Below are positions 53,743-62,314 of a DNA stretch of 64,000 nucleotides, piece after piece; the first letter of the stretch is position 1; every line of letters starts with the position of its first letter. The stretch comes from Cryobacterium mannosilyticum (GTDB lineage Bacteria; Actinomycetota; Actinomycetes; Actinomycetales; Microbacteriaceae), in assembly GCF_004402705.1 (NCBI RefSeq), contig NZ_SOFM01000021.1:1-64000 (forward strand), read 5' to 3'. Under the pieces are notes generated by a model. That model worked only from the letters and a program-made list of their open reading frames with translations, made no database searches and was not told the origin of the DNA. Position numbers and translations under genes: made by a program.

Positions 53743-54723
53743 TCACCAGGAGCGCAGCGTGGGCCGGGTGATCGGCAGGCCGAACTCGACAAGGCGCGTG
53801 CGCAGCCGCACCTTGCTCACCGAGACCGAGAACGGCCAGCGAGTGAACCCGTGAACCTGGCGGCGCACTCCGTCTTCCCGGAGCTTCTCAGCCCAGAGCA
53901 CCTGCTCAGGCGTGCGACCGTCGCGCATCACCGGGTCGAAGTACTTGACCTTGCCATCGGTCTCCCCAACCTTGTGCTGGTCGGGGAAGTAGAAGTCGAC
54001 GAAGACTTCGGCTCCGTCGACGATGAACGGATGCTGGAGCACCGGTTCAGGGAATCCGCTCAGGGCGATGTTCACCCGGCTTGCCGACTCGTTCGGCGAG
54101 CCGGCCAGGTGGGTCGCGAAATCGATCACGGCTTTCGCGCGAACGGAGCCGCGGAATGGCAGCATTCGCGCCCACGTCTCGTAGAGTTCGACCTTCGTGG
54201 CCAGAGCCGCCAGATGTCCCCGGCGGTCGGCGGAGAGGGCGCGGTCGGCCACGACGACGGCCGATTGGAGGTCGAGCGCGGCGGCGAGGTCCACAACCGT
54301 GCGCGCCACCGTCGTGACCAGCAAGCCGTTGACCAGGGTGATGTCCCGGGGATCGAGGTGGACCGCGTGCTTCCGAATGCCGGGCTTCGATCTGCCCCCG
54401 GCCGCCCGAGGAACGATGAAATGGACCTCGGCTGGAGGTCCGAAGAGAAACGGGAGGCCATGAAGCACGGCCGCCGACTGATGAGAGAGCACGAGTTCAC
54501 TCCGTCGGGCGGCTGCCGCCGCGGCCACCACGACGGCGTAACGCTCCTCATTCCGGAAGGTGTCCCATTGTTCCTGAGGAAAGTAGTGCCCGCGGGCTAC
54601 GCGGTGAAACTCACCACGCAGCGCGCTACGACGCAGTCGCAGGTCCGCGCCGAAAGAACGGGTGTAGTCGGCCACTGAGAACAGTCGGTCGGCCGGATTG
54701 TCGGAATGCGCAGGTGAATTCAT
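53743..54723 (-). CDS. AbiEi-antitoxin-domain protein with PD-(D/E)XK-like C-terminus, second copy
   Basis: 326 residues, a paralogue of the protein at 212-1195. N-terminal winged-helix region (about 5-65, YTRSFGADLRLRRSALRGEFHRVARGHYF in pieces), middle segment LVLSHQSAAVLHGLPF and FIVPRAAGGRS, then a C-terminal nuclease-like part. Candidate catalytic residues: D243 (VDFYF), E254 and D256 (GETDGKVKY), K258 and K260. No toxin gene is adjacent. The gene lies at the normally tight tuf-rpsJ junction and is bracketed by 66-bp direct repeats. ATG 54723 gives a length equal to the paralogue; the binding site is weak. Confidence 0.62.
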   Translation of the reverse strand: MNSPAHSDNPADRLFSVADYTRSFGADLRLRRSALRGEFHRVARGHYFPQEQWDTFRNEERYAVVVAAAAAARRSELVLSHQSAAVLHGLPFLFGPPAEVHFIVPRAAGGRSKPGIRKHAVHLDPRDITLVNGLLVTTVARTVVDLAAALDLQSAVVVADRALSADRRGHLAALATKVELYETWARMLPFRGSVRAKAVIDFATHLAGSPNESASRVNIALSGFPEPVLQHPFIVDGAEVFVDFYFPDQHKVGETDGKVKYFDPVMRDGRTPEQVLWAEKLREDGVRRQVHGFTRWPFSVSVSKVRLRTRLVEFGLPITRPTLRSW

Positions 54724-54821
54724 GCACCCACAGTGCGGAGACCCCGCTCCTGCAAGGCACCAACGCCGTGATCTGTGGACAGCGGCCGGCATCCGTCACC
54801 TGTGAATGGATGCTGTCCGGC

Positions 54822-54887
54822 CCGAGCGCACCAGTTGCGCCGCTGCGCCCCCGGCGTGCCTGGCGCGCAACGGCGAAGTCGGCGCGC
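54822..54887. repeat. Right 66-bp direct repeat flanking the AbiEi-like gene
   Basis: Partner of 53647-53712, same orientation, about 99 bp upstream of the enclosed gene's start. Differences are scattered, so the copies are not recent. Confidence 0.85.
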
Positions 54888-54922
54888 TCGACTGAATGGC
54901 CGTTCGCGATGTGTGCCAGCGG

Positions 54923-54982
54923 CTACTCGTCGCCGATCTACTCGTCGCCGATCTACTCGTCGCCGATCTACTCGTCGCCGAT
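54923..54982. repeat. Four tandem 15-bp units spanning a stop codon
   Basis: Four perfect copies of ctactcgtcgccgat (minus strand ATCGGCGACGAGTAG). A fifth, diverged copy lies in the coding sequence, where AAG stands in place of TAG. Because the unit is 15 bp, the extra TAG codons at 54953, 54938 and 54923 are all in frame behind the true stop. Confidence 0.95.
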
Positions 54983-55177
54983 CTTCTCGTCGGCGGCGGC
55001 GCGGGCACCCTCGATCTGTTCTTCAAACTTGCCGCCGGTGACCTTGTTCGCCGCGTCGGCGACACCGCCGAGGAGCTTGTCGCTGATGTCCTCGGCCTGC
55101 TCGCTGTTCAACGCGTCCTTGACCTTGTTGTCGCCGAGGAAGTCCTGCGCCTTCTTGGTGATGTCTTCGAGTCCCAT
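54968..55177 (-). CDS. Rv0909-like putative antitoxin
   Basis: A 69-residue, highly charged helical protein: GLEDITKKAQDFLGDNK, then ADAANKVTGGKFEEQIEGAR. The ...VTGGKFEEQI... segment matches the short antitoxin family typified by M. tuberculosis Rv0909 (MT0933). No toxin partner is next to it; the AbiEi-like gene lies downstream on the same strand after 244 bp. ATG 55177 gives the standard short form. The 3' end is built from a 15-bp repeat that also supplies the stop codon. Confidence 0.65.
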   Translation of the reverse strand: MGLEDITKKAQDFLGDNKVKDALNSEQAEDISDKLLGGVADAANKVTGGKFEEQIEGARAAADEKIGDE

Positions 55178-55264
55178 GGTGGTCTTCCTGTCTGGGCCGC
55201 ATCGTTGCGGCCGAGTCAAAAATAGAACAGGGCTGCGCCCCAGCACAAGGGACTTTCGGGCACG

Positions 55265-55295
55265 AAAAAGGGGCCGGCCCCGAAGGACCGGCCCC
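55265..55295 (-). terminator. Terminator after tuf
   Basis: On the minus strand the arms ggggccgg and ccggcccc (55288-55295 and 55270-55277) with a ten-base loop are followed by five T. It lies 68 bp past the tuf stop. Confidence 0.9.
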
Positions 55296-55345
55296 TGATC
55301 TCGACAAGCTCGATTACCGAGCTTCACGCTCGATCACCGAGGTGA
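55296..55345. repeat. CTCGAC-type family, copy 3
   Basis: Contains ctcgacaagctcgattaccgagc followed by gctcgatcaccgag: the first half shares the core ctcgacaagctcga with copies 2 and 4, and two direct ctcgat-accgag units follow. It lies between tuf and its terminator. Confidence 0.75.
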
Positions 55346-55362
55346 CCGGGCTATGAAAGGAA

Positions 55363-56556
55363 CTACTTGATGATCTTCGTCACCGTTCCGGCGCCGACGG
55401 TGCGGCCACCTTCACGAATAGCGAAGCCGAGGCCCTCTTCCATGGCGATCGGCTGGATCAGCGCGACGTTCATGTCGGTGGTGTCGCCGGGCATGACCAT
55501 CTCGGTGCCCTCAGGCAGCGTGATGACACCGGTGACGTCCGTGGTGCGGAAGTAGAACTGCGGACGGTAGTTCGCGTAGAACGGGTTGTGACGGCCGCCC
55601 TCTTCCTTTGACAGGATGTACGCGGTGCCCTCGAAGTCGGTGTGCGGCGTGACCGAACCCGGCTTGACGACGACCTGGCCGCGCTCGACGTCTTCGCGCT
55701 TGGTGCCACGAAGAAGAAGACCACAGTTCTCGCCGGCCCAAGCCTCGTCGAGCTGCTTGTGGAACATCTCGATACCAGTGACCGTGGTCTTGATGGTCGG
55801 GCGGATGCCGACAACCTCGACCTCGGAGTTGATCTTGAGGGTTCCACGCTCGGCGCGGCCGGTGACGACGGTTCCACGACCGGTGATCGTGAAGACGTCC
55901 TCGATCGGCATCAGGAAGGGCTTGTCCTTGTCGCGGACGGGCTCCGGGAAGTACTCGTCGACAGCCGTCATCAGCTCGAGGATGTTGCCGACCCACTTCG
56001 GGTCGCCTTCCAGTGCCTTGAGCGCGGAAACGCGAACGACGGGAGCGTTGTCGCCGTCGAAGCCCTGCGCGGTGAGGAGTTCGCGAACCTCGAGCTCGAC
56101 GAGCTCAAGGATCTCTTCGTCGTCAACCATGTCGGACTTGTTCAGTGCGACGAGCAGGGACGGCACGCCGACCTGCTTCGCGAGCAGAACGTGCTCACGG
56201 GTCTGAGCCATCGGGCCGTCGGTGGCGGCAACCACGAGGATCGCGCCGTCCATCTGGGCAGCACCGGTGATCATGTTCTTGATGTAGTCAGCGTGGCCCG
56301 GTGCGTCAACGTGCGCATAGTGACGCTTCTCGGTCTCGTACTCAACATGCGAGATGTTGATCGTGATACCGCGCTGGCGTTCTTCCGGAGCCGAGTCGAT
56401 CGACGCGAAGTCGCGCTGAACGTTCGTCTTGGACGGGAACGTGTCAGCCAGGACCTTGGAGATCGCTGCAGTCAGCGTGGTCTTTCCGTGGTCAACGTGA
56501 CCGATCGTTCCGATGTTTACGTGCGGCTTGGTCCGCTCGAACTTGGCCTTGGCCAC
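55363..56556 (-). CDS. tuf: Elongation factor Tu
   Basis: 397 residues. G-motifs GHVDHGKTT, DAPGHADY and NKSD; effector region RGITINISHVEYET; domains II and III complete (ending VGAGTVTKIIK). NKSD replaces the commoner NKCD. Fourth gene of the str operon; a 126-bp gap precedes it, so an additional promoter there is possible. Confidence 0.98.
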   Translation of the reverse strand: MAKAKFERTKPHVNIGTIGHVDHGKTTLTAAISKVLADTFPSKTNVQRDFASIDSAPEERQRGITINISHVEYETEKRHYAHVDAPGHADYIKNMITGAAQMDGAILVVAATDGPMAQTREHVLLAKQVGVPSLLVALNKSDMVDDEEILELVELEVRELLTAQGFDGDNAPVVRVSALKALEGDPKWVGNILELMTAVDEYFPEPVRDKDKPFLMPIEDVFTITGRGTVVTGRAERGTLKINSEVEVVGIRPTIKTTVTGIEMFHKQLDEAWAGENCGLLLRGTKREDVERGQVVVKPGSVTPHTDFEGTAYILSKEEGGRHNPFYANYRPQFYFRTTDVTGVITLPEGTEMVMPGDTTDMNVALIQPIAMEEGLGFAIREGGRTVGAGTVTKIIK

Positions 56557-56682
56557 TGTGGGTCCTCCTCAGGACTCTCGGCTTCACCGCCCGCTGGTTT
56601 GCGGCCGGTGAACCTGCTGGATTTGTGTACTTATGCTACTCGGGCCGGGAGGCCTAAGCGATTTGGGCCCGAAGGCCCCAGG

Positions 56683-58797
56683 CTATTCGCCCTTGTTCTT
56701 CTGGATGATCTCTTCGGCTACAGCCCTCGGGACCTCCGCATAGCTCTCGAAAGTCATCGAGTACACGGCGCGGCCGGAGGTCTTGGACCTCAGGTCGCCG
56801 ATGTAGCCGAACATCTCCGAAAGTGGAACATGGGCGCGAATTACCTTCACACCGCTTGCGTCCTCCATGGTTTGGATCTGACCGCGGCGCGAGTTGAGGT
56901 CGCCGATTACGTCACCCATGTATTCCTCAGGGGTGCGTACTTCGACACTCATCAACGGCTCGAGCAGAACCGGGTCTGCCTTACGAACGGCTTCCTTGAA
57001 GCCCATCGATCCGGCAATCTTGAACGCCATCTCCGAGGAGTCGACGTCGTGTGCGGCGCCGTCAAGCAGGCTTGCCTTGACGCCGACCATCGGGTAGCCG
57101 GCCAGGACGCCAACGTGCAGCGCATCCTGGATTCCTGCGTCCACCGAGGGGATGTACTCCCTGGGGATGCGGCCACCCGTGACCTTGTTTACGAACTCGT
57201 AGCTCTTCTCGGCCGTGATCTCGAGCGGCTCGATCGCGATCTGAATCTTCGCGAACTGCCCGGATCCACCGGTCTGCTTCTTGTGCGTGTAGTCGTGACG
57301 CTCGACCGCCCTGCGGATGGTCTCGCGGTATGCGACCTGGGGCTTGCCGACGTTGGCTTCGACGTTGAATTCACGCCGCATCCGGTCGACCAGGATGTCC
57401 AGGTGCAGTTCGCCCATTCCCTTGATGACCGTCTGACCAGTTTCCTGGTTCTGCTCGGTACGGAAGGTCGGGTCTTCTTCGGCCAGCTTCTGGATCGCGA
57501 GACCCAGCTTTTCCTGGTCCTGCTTGGTCTTCGGCTCGATCGCAACCTCGATGACCGGGTCAGGGAACGTCATCGACTCGAGCACGACCTGCGCGTTCGG
57601 GTCGCACAGGGTGTCGCCGGTGGTCGTGTCCTTGAGGCCGATGACCGCGTAGATGTGACCGGCGGTCACGAAGGCCACCGGGTTCTCCTTGTTGGCGTGC
57701 ATCTGGAAGATCTTGCCGATGCGCTCCTTCTTGCCCTTGGTCGAGTTGATGACCTGGGCACCGGAGTCGAGGTGGCCGGAGTACACGCGAACGTAGGTCA
57801 GACGACCGAAGAACGGGTGCACGGCAACCTTGAACGCGAGAGCCGTGAACGGCTCGGTCGCATCCGGGTGGCGCATGATGACCTTCTCCTCGTCACGCGG
57901 GTCGTGCGCCTCAATGGCGGGCACGTCGAGCGGGGTGGGGAGGTAGTCGATGACGGCGTCGAGCATCGGCTGGACGCCGCGGTTCTTGAACGCCGAGCCA
58001 CAGAGGACCGGGTAGATCTCGCTGTTGACCGTGAGCTTGCGAATGGCGCCCTTAATCTCGGCGACGGTCAGCTCTTCGCCGGAGAAGTACTTCTCCATGA
58101 GGTCGTCGTCGGTCTCGGCGACGGTCTCGAGGAGGAGCTTGCGGTAGGAGGCGGCCTGGTCGACGAGGTCGGCCGGGATCTCTTCGATGGCGTACTTGGA
58201 GCCCATCTCGACGTCACCCTTGGAGTCGCCGCGCCAGGTCAGCGCACGCATCTCGACGAGGTCGACAACACCTTCGAAGGTGTTCTCGGCGCCGATCGGC
58301 AGCTGGATGACGAGCGGCTTCGCGCCGAGGCGCTTGACGATCGTGTCGACGGTGTAGAAGAAGTCGGCGCCCAGCTTGTCCATCTTGTTGACGAAGCAGA
58401 TGCGGGGCACGTCGTACTTGTCGGCCTGGCGCCAGACGGTCTCGGACTGGGGCTCAACGCCCTCCTTGCCGTCGAACACTGCGACGGCGCCGTCGAGGAC
58501 ACGCAGCGAACGCTCCACCTCGACGGTGAAGTCGACGTGGCCGGGGGTGTCGATGATGTTGATCTGGTTCTCAGCCCAGAAACAGGTCGTCGCGGCAGAC
58601 GTGATGGTGATGCCACGTTCCTGCTCCTGCGCCATCCAGTCCATCGTCGAGGCGCCGTCGTGCGTCTCACCGATCTTGTGGTTGACACCCGTGTAGTACA
58701 GGATGCGCTCAGTGACGGTGGTCTTGCCAGCGTCAATGTGAGCCATGATGCCGATGTTGCGGACCTTACTCAGGTCGGTGAGCACGTCAAGTGCCAC
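56683..58797 (-). CDS. fusA: Elongation factor G
   Basis: 704 residues, five-domain translocase: GTP motifs AHIDAGKTT, DTPGHVDFT and NKMDKLGAD, switch I ERGITITSAATTCFW, domain IV with GGRIPREYIPSV. Length is normal. It is separated from rpsG by 135 bp carrying a palindrome. Confidence 0.98.
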   Translation of the reverse strand: MALDVLTDLSKVRNIGIMAHIDAGKTTVTERILYYTGVNHKIGETHDGASTMDWMAQEQERGITITSAATTCFWAENQINIIDTPGHVDFTVEVERSLRVLDGAVAVFDGKEGVEPQSETVWRQADKYDVPRICFVNKMDKLGADFFYTVDTIVKRLGAKPLVIQLPIGAENTFEGVVDLVEMRALTWRGDSKGDVEMGSKYAIEEIPADLVDQAASYRKLLLETVAETDDDLMEKYFSGEELTVAEIKGAIRKLTVNSEIYPVLCGSAFKNRGVQPMLDAVIDYLPTPLDVPAIEAHDPRDEEKVIMRHPDATEPFTALAFKVAVHPFFGRLTYVRVYSGHLDSGAQVINSTKGKKERIGKIFQMHANKENPVAFVTAGHIYAVIGLKDTTTGDTLCDPNAQVVLESMTFPDPVIEVAIEPKTKQDQEKLGLAIQKLAEEDPTFRTEQNQETGQTVIKGMGELHLDILVDRMRREFNVEANVGKPQVAYRETIRRAVERHDYTHKKQTGGSGQFAKIQIAIEPLEITAEKSYEFVNKVTGGRIPREYIPSVDAGIQDALHVGVLAGYPMVGVKASLLDGAAHDVDSSEMAFKIAGSMGFKEAVRKADPVLLEPLMSVEVRTPEEYMGDVIGDLNSRRGQIQTMEDASGVKVIRAHVPLSEMFGYIGDLRSKTSGRAVYSMTFESYAEVPRAVAEEIIQKNKGE

Positions 58798-58849
58798 GGG
58801 GGTCCTCCGGAAGTTTGCTTATGGTGATTGGGGCGAAACAGGGCATCCG

Positions 58850-58930
58850 GCGTTCGAGCCGCGGTGACCGAGCCTGTCGAGTTCTGATCTCGACAAGCTC
58901 GACCACCGGATCGGCTCGAAGCCGGAACGC
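58850..58930. repeat. CTCGAC-type family, copy 4
   Basis: A long imperfect palindrome: gcgttcgagccg...cggtgaccgagcctgtcgag, centre ttctgat, then ctcgacaagctcgaccaccgg...cggctcgaagccggaacgc. It fills the rpsG-fusA gap, ending 3 bp from the rpsG stop. Confidence 0.88.
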
Positions 58931-58932
58931 GA

Positions 58933-59403
58933 CTACCAGCGGTAGTGAGCGAAGGCCTTGTTCGCCTCGGCCATCTTGTGCGTGTCCTCGCGGCGCTTCA
59001 CAGCGGCACCGAGGCCGTTGGATGCGTCGAGGATTTCGTTGGTGAGACGCTCGGTCATGGTCTTCTCGCGACGGGCCTTGGCGTAGCTGGTCAACCAGCG
59101 GAGGGCCAGGGTGTTGGCGCGGTGCGGCTTGACTTCAACCGGAACCTGGTAGGTGGAACCACCGACGCGGCGCGAACGCACCTCGAGGGTGGGGCGCACG
59201 TTGTCGAGTGCCTTCTTCAGCGTGACAACAGCATCCGCACCGTTCTTGGCAACGACGCCTTCGAGTGCATCGTAAACGATGCGCTCGGCGAGGCCCTTCT
59301 TGCCGTCGAGGAGGATCTTGTTGACGAGCTGGGAAACGATGGGGGCGCCGTATACCGGGTCAGCGATAACGGGACGCTTGGGCGCTGGGCCTTTACGAGG
59401 CAT
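58933..59403 (-). CDS. rpsG: 30S ribosomal protein S7
   Basis: 156 residues: PRKGPAPKRPVIADPVYG, KILLDGKKGLAERIVYDALE and the RRVGGSTYQVPVEV block; ends KAFAHYRW. Head protein contacting the E-site. One-base overlap with rpsL. Confidence 0.98.
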   Translation of the reverse strand: MPRKGPAPKRPVIADPVYGAPIVSQLVNKILLDGKKGLAERIVYDALEGVVAKNGADAVVTLKKALDNVRPTLEVRSRRVGGSTYQVPVEVKPHRANTLALRWLTSYAKARREKTMTERLTNEILDASNGLGAAVKRREDTHKMAEANKAFAHYRW

Positions 59404-59777
59404 TACTTCTTCTCCATCTTGGCGCCGTAGCGGCTACGAGCCTGCTTGCGGTTCTTGACGGCCTGGGTGTCCAGTGCGCCGCGAACGATCTTGTATCGAA
59501 CACCGGGGAGGTCCTTGACACGACCACCGCGGACGAGCACCATCGAGTGCTCCTGCAGGTTGTGACCCTCGCCGGGAATGTAGGCGGTGACCTCTGTGCC
59601 GTTGGACAGCTTGACGCGGGCGACCTTGCGGAGAGCCGAGTTCGGCTTCTTCGGGGTGGTCGTGTAGACACGGGTGCAAACGCCGCGCTGCTGGGGGTTG
59701 GACTTCAGGGCGGGAGCCTTGGTCTTGGTGACCTTGGGGCTGCGTCCCTTTCTGACCAACTGCTGAATGGTGGGCAC
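59403..59777 (-). CDS. rpsL: 30S ribosomal protein S12
   Basis: 124 residues: PTIQQLVRKGRSPK, TTTPKKPNSALRKVARV and GGRVKDLPGVRYKIVRG. Both lysines commonly changed in streptomycin resistance (PKKPNS and GRVKDLPG) are wild type. GTG start. First gene of the str operon. Confidence 0.98.
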   Translation of the reverse strand: MPTIQQLVRKGRSPKVTKTKAPALKSNPQQRGVCTRVYTTTPKKPNSALRKVARVKLSNGTEVTAYIPGEGHNLQEHSMVLVRGGRVKDLPGVRYKIVRGALDTQAVKNRKQARSRYGAKMEKK

Positions 59778-60034
59778 TAATTACTCCTTGTTTTTGCTGC
59801 ACGGTGACAGCTCATTGATGGTTAGCATTCGAATCGTTCGGTTTCCCGGCCGACTCGAGTTCATCTGGACCCGCCGGCACGCACGCAATGAATTCCGTGT
59901 GATTTGGTGGGTATGCCGTGGGGGCTGCTCGGTGAGCACACCCTGAGTGAGTGCCGAACCGGACGCGCCTAAGGTGCAGCACGAGGGTATCGCGGTGGCA
60001 TGACTCAAGCGCACGACAAAGCGCACACCTCGAA

Positions 60035-60064
60035 ATACTAACTCGGCAGTGGCGGCCCGGTCAA
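60035..60064 (-). promoter_or_regulatory. Probable str operon promoter
   Basis: On the minus strand TTGACC (60059-60064) is followed after 18 bp by TAGTAT (60035-60040), about 250 bp upstream of rpsL. The whole gap 59778-60102 holds no gene, so the mRNA would carry a long leader. Confidence 0.45.
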
Positions 60065-60102
60065 ATGGGTTACGGGGTCTGACGGGTTCGTTCAGCCGTT
60101 GT

Positions 60103-60756
60103 TCAGATGCTGCGCGGCCAGAGCGGCGAATCGAGCGCCGTGTCGAGGTCGGCCAGGAGGGCCAGCACCCAGGGTTCGACGTAGTCGGCGACGGCCTGGC
60201 GCATCCGCTCACGGTGCCGGAACAGCTCGGCGCAGACCCGGCTGCCGACCAGGGCCGCGTGCTCGTCGGCGAGTTTCAGTTCGGTGCGGATGGCCGTCTT
60301 CTCCTCCGCCGTGAGCGGCGGCGGAGCGGATGCGGCGGCCGCGGCCTGGTCGGGCCGGGCCAGTTCGGCGAAGGTGAACAGGTAGGGCGCATCCGCGGTG
60401 GTGGGCGGGTCGAGGTCGAGGCCTTTGTACTCCGGGTCGAGGCCCTCGGTGGGGTGGTAGCTGGCGGCCGCCTTGCGTTCCTCGTTCAGGTGGATCTCGC
60501 GGCTGAGCAGGGGCAGGTTGAGCTCGGTGTATTCGTCGACGGCAGCGTCGATGACGAGCTTCACGCGCATGGCGAGGGCATGCTGCACGGCGTGCGGTAC
60601 ATCGGTGGCCAGGCCGGCGGCGACGATGACCGGCGAGCCGAAGCAGGTGCGGCAGAGGCGGGCGCGGCCGCGGTGCGTGCCCGGGCGCCAGCGCGGGAGC
60701 CAACGCAACCAGTTGTCAACCTCATGGCTGACGCGTGACTCGATGGATCCGTCCAT
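60103..60756 (-). CDS. Conserved hypothetical protein
   Basis: 217 residues, no signal peptide or membrane segment. It has a CRTCF pair of cysteines near residue 35, an acidic middle with Pro/Ala spacer (about 118-150), and a helical C-terminus (EHAALVGSRVCAELFRHRERMRQAV). I do not recognise a domain. Proteins of similar look occur upstream of rpsL in related genomes as far as I recall, but no function is known. Start ATG 60756. Confidence 0.65.
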   Translation of the reverse strand: MDGSIESRVSHEVDNWLRWLPRWRPGTHRGRARLCRTCFGSPVIVAAGLATDVPHAVQHALAMRVKLVIDAAVDEYTELNLPLLSREIHLNEERKAAASYHPTEGLDPEYKGLDLDPPTTADAPYLFTFAELARPDQAAAAASAPPPLTAEEKTAIRTELKLADEHAALVGSRVCAELFRHRERMRQAVADYVEPWVLALLADLDTALDSPLWPRSI

Positions 60757-60840
60757 GGATGTTAAGGATACTCGCTCGGGCTGCCTCGCGGCCAGTGAGT
60801 TCCCGACCAGTCCCCGCCCCGTCCCCGCCCGAGGCTTGCC

Positions 60841-61695
60841 CTAGGCGACTGACTCGGCGAACCCGTAAGGGTCGCCCGAACGCCACGCGTTCAGCACGGT
60901 GATGACGGCGAGCACGGCACAGGCCGCGGCGATGCCGGTCAGGTCCGCCAGAGCAGCATCGTCGAAGGGCTTCTGGCCGGCCAGGGCGTCGTGCCAGAGC
61001 AGCGGGAGAACGCCGAACAGGCCAAGGCTGATGAAAGAGAACCAGGTTTCCAGACGCCACTGGGTGGCCGTGAGGCGCCAGAACGTGCGGGCGCCGCCGG
61101 TCGGGATCGTGCCGCGGGCGGCCAGCCGACGATACGTCGCCCGCTTGAGCAGCGATGCGAGGAAGACGCCCACACAGCCGGCGGCCAGGAATCCATACAG
61201 GGAAAGCAGGGTCCAGAAGTCCTCTGAGGCGCCGCGGACCGTGGCACCCCACGCGCTTCCACTCGTTTCGGCGTGTACGGCCAGCGGGATGATCAGGAGG
61301 TACACGACGACGGGCAGGAGCATCCACAGCAGTGCGTACCGCAAGGGCGTCGGACTCATTTCCAATCCGACGGACCCTCCCTGCAAAAAAGTGCGCCGGC
61401 GCTGCGACAGTCGGCCCCGGCGGAACATCTCCCCGAAGAAGAGTGCCACCCCGGTGAAAAGCAGAATCACCCCGGGCAAGGAAGGGTAGTTGAAGTCTTT
61501 CCCCAAAAACGGCAGAAGCTCGACCATGAGCGACCCGCTCAACCCGACCAGATACAGCCAGATGAACACGGCAGCGGCGGCGGCGCCGAGCAGACCACCG
61601 GCGACGTAGAACAGACGGGGGCTGGGAATGCTGGGCGGCTGTGAGCCGCCCTTGCGCTTGGCCGGCGAGGCCGGAATGCGGCTAGGCGTTGCCAT
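60841..61695 (-). CDS. Membrane protein of a T7SS-like cluster
   Basis: 284 residues with about six hydrophobic segments (near 30-53, 75-90, 122-142, 165-186, 220-236, 250-272) and a basic Pro-rich N-terminus (MATPSRIPASPAKRKGG). No family was recognised. ATG 61695 lies within the end of the preceding gene (14-bp overlap), so the four genes from 64000 to 60841 are one transcript. It might anchor or export the product of the large gene. Confidence 0.7.
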   Translation of the reverse strand: MATPSRIPASPAKRKGGSQPPSIPSPRLFYVAGGLLGAAAAAVFIWLYLVGLSGSLMVELLPFLGKDFNYPSLPGVILLFTGVALFFGEMFRRGRLSQRRRTFLQGGSVGLEMSPTPLRYALLWMLLPVVVYLLIIPLAVHAETSGSAWGATVRGASEDFWTLLSLYGFLAAGCVGVFLASLLKRATYRRLAARGTIPTGGARTFWRLTATQWRLETWFSFISLGLFGVLPLLWHDALAGQKPFDDAALADLTGIAAACAVLAVITVLNAWRSGDPYGFAESVA

Positions 61696-62314
61696 CTGAG
61701 CCTCCGGCCGGCTCGAAATCTGCGGCGACAGCCGGTTCCCGCCACCGGATCGAGTCGACGATGGCGTCAAAGAGGGCGACGATCATCTCCGGATCGCATT
61801 CGACCGGGGTGTCCGCCACGATGTGCAGCAGCTGGTCACCCGCCGGGGTCGGCAGGAGGTACTCGAGCTTTGTATCGGGGATCGTCTCCCGTCCGGGCTG
61901 GATCTGTACGACGCGCCAGGTGCGCGCCACGATGCCGCATTCCAGAGTGAAGACTTCGGCCGCCGGGAGCATGTCCTTGAGCGTGGCGGCCTGGCGCTCC
62001 GGCTGCGGAGGCTCCCCGTTCCACGGCACAAAATCGAGCACCATCGCAGCAGGAAATGGGATCCCGGGCAGAATCTCCAGCGAGAGGGCGACCTGGAACG
62101 CCCCAGCGGCACGTGCCCGGGCGACGACATCCCGCAGTTGGAGCTTCACCTCACGCCTCACCCTGGCCAGCCGGTCGTCCCGACCGACCTGCCGGATGAC
62201 GAGGCCCGCAATAATGCGCTCGGACAGGGGCTCCTCACTGACGGGAATGTTCGCCCACGAGCCGGGCAGCACCATCGAAATGTCGGCGGCACGCATGGCC
62301 ACTTGCCTGGTCAT
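61682..62314 (-). CDS. Unknown soluble protein, paralogue pair member B
   Basis: 210 residues, alpha/beta composition, no signal peptide. The opening ISMVLPGSWANIPV resembles VPSNFYTVPL of the neighbour at 62311-62949; both continue with an Arg-rich helix, GAFQVALSLEI-like strand and a C-terminal ...VALFDAIVDSIRW helix. The shared layout suggests a common origin, perhaps with a PsbP/DcrB-like fold. Overlaps by 4 bp with the gene upstream and 14 bp with the one downstream. Confidence 0.68.
   Translation of the reverse strand: MTRQVAMRAADISMVLPGSWANIPVSEEPLSERIIAGLVIRQVGRDDRLARVRREVKLQLRDVVARARAAGAFQVALSLEILPGIPFPAAMVLDFVPWNGEPPQPERQAATLKDMLPAAEVFTLECGIVARTWRVVQIQPGRETIPDTKLEYLLPTPAGDQLLHIVADTPVECDPEMIVALFDAIVDSIRWREPAVAADFEPAGGSDGNA

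Noticed and set aside
53647..54887. Insertion sequence bounded by the 66-bp repeats
   Set aside because: No transposase, terminal inverted repeats or clear target duplication; the enclosed gene is AbiEi-like.
54923..54993. Short regular repeats as a CRISPR array
   Set aside because: The units are 15 bp with no spacers; they are a tandem repeat. The same applies to 5578-5662.
55642..58827. A 1061-codon plus-strand open frame
   Set aside because: It is antisense to fusA and tuf, whose protein matches are certain; long opposite frames are expected at this GC content.
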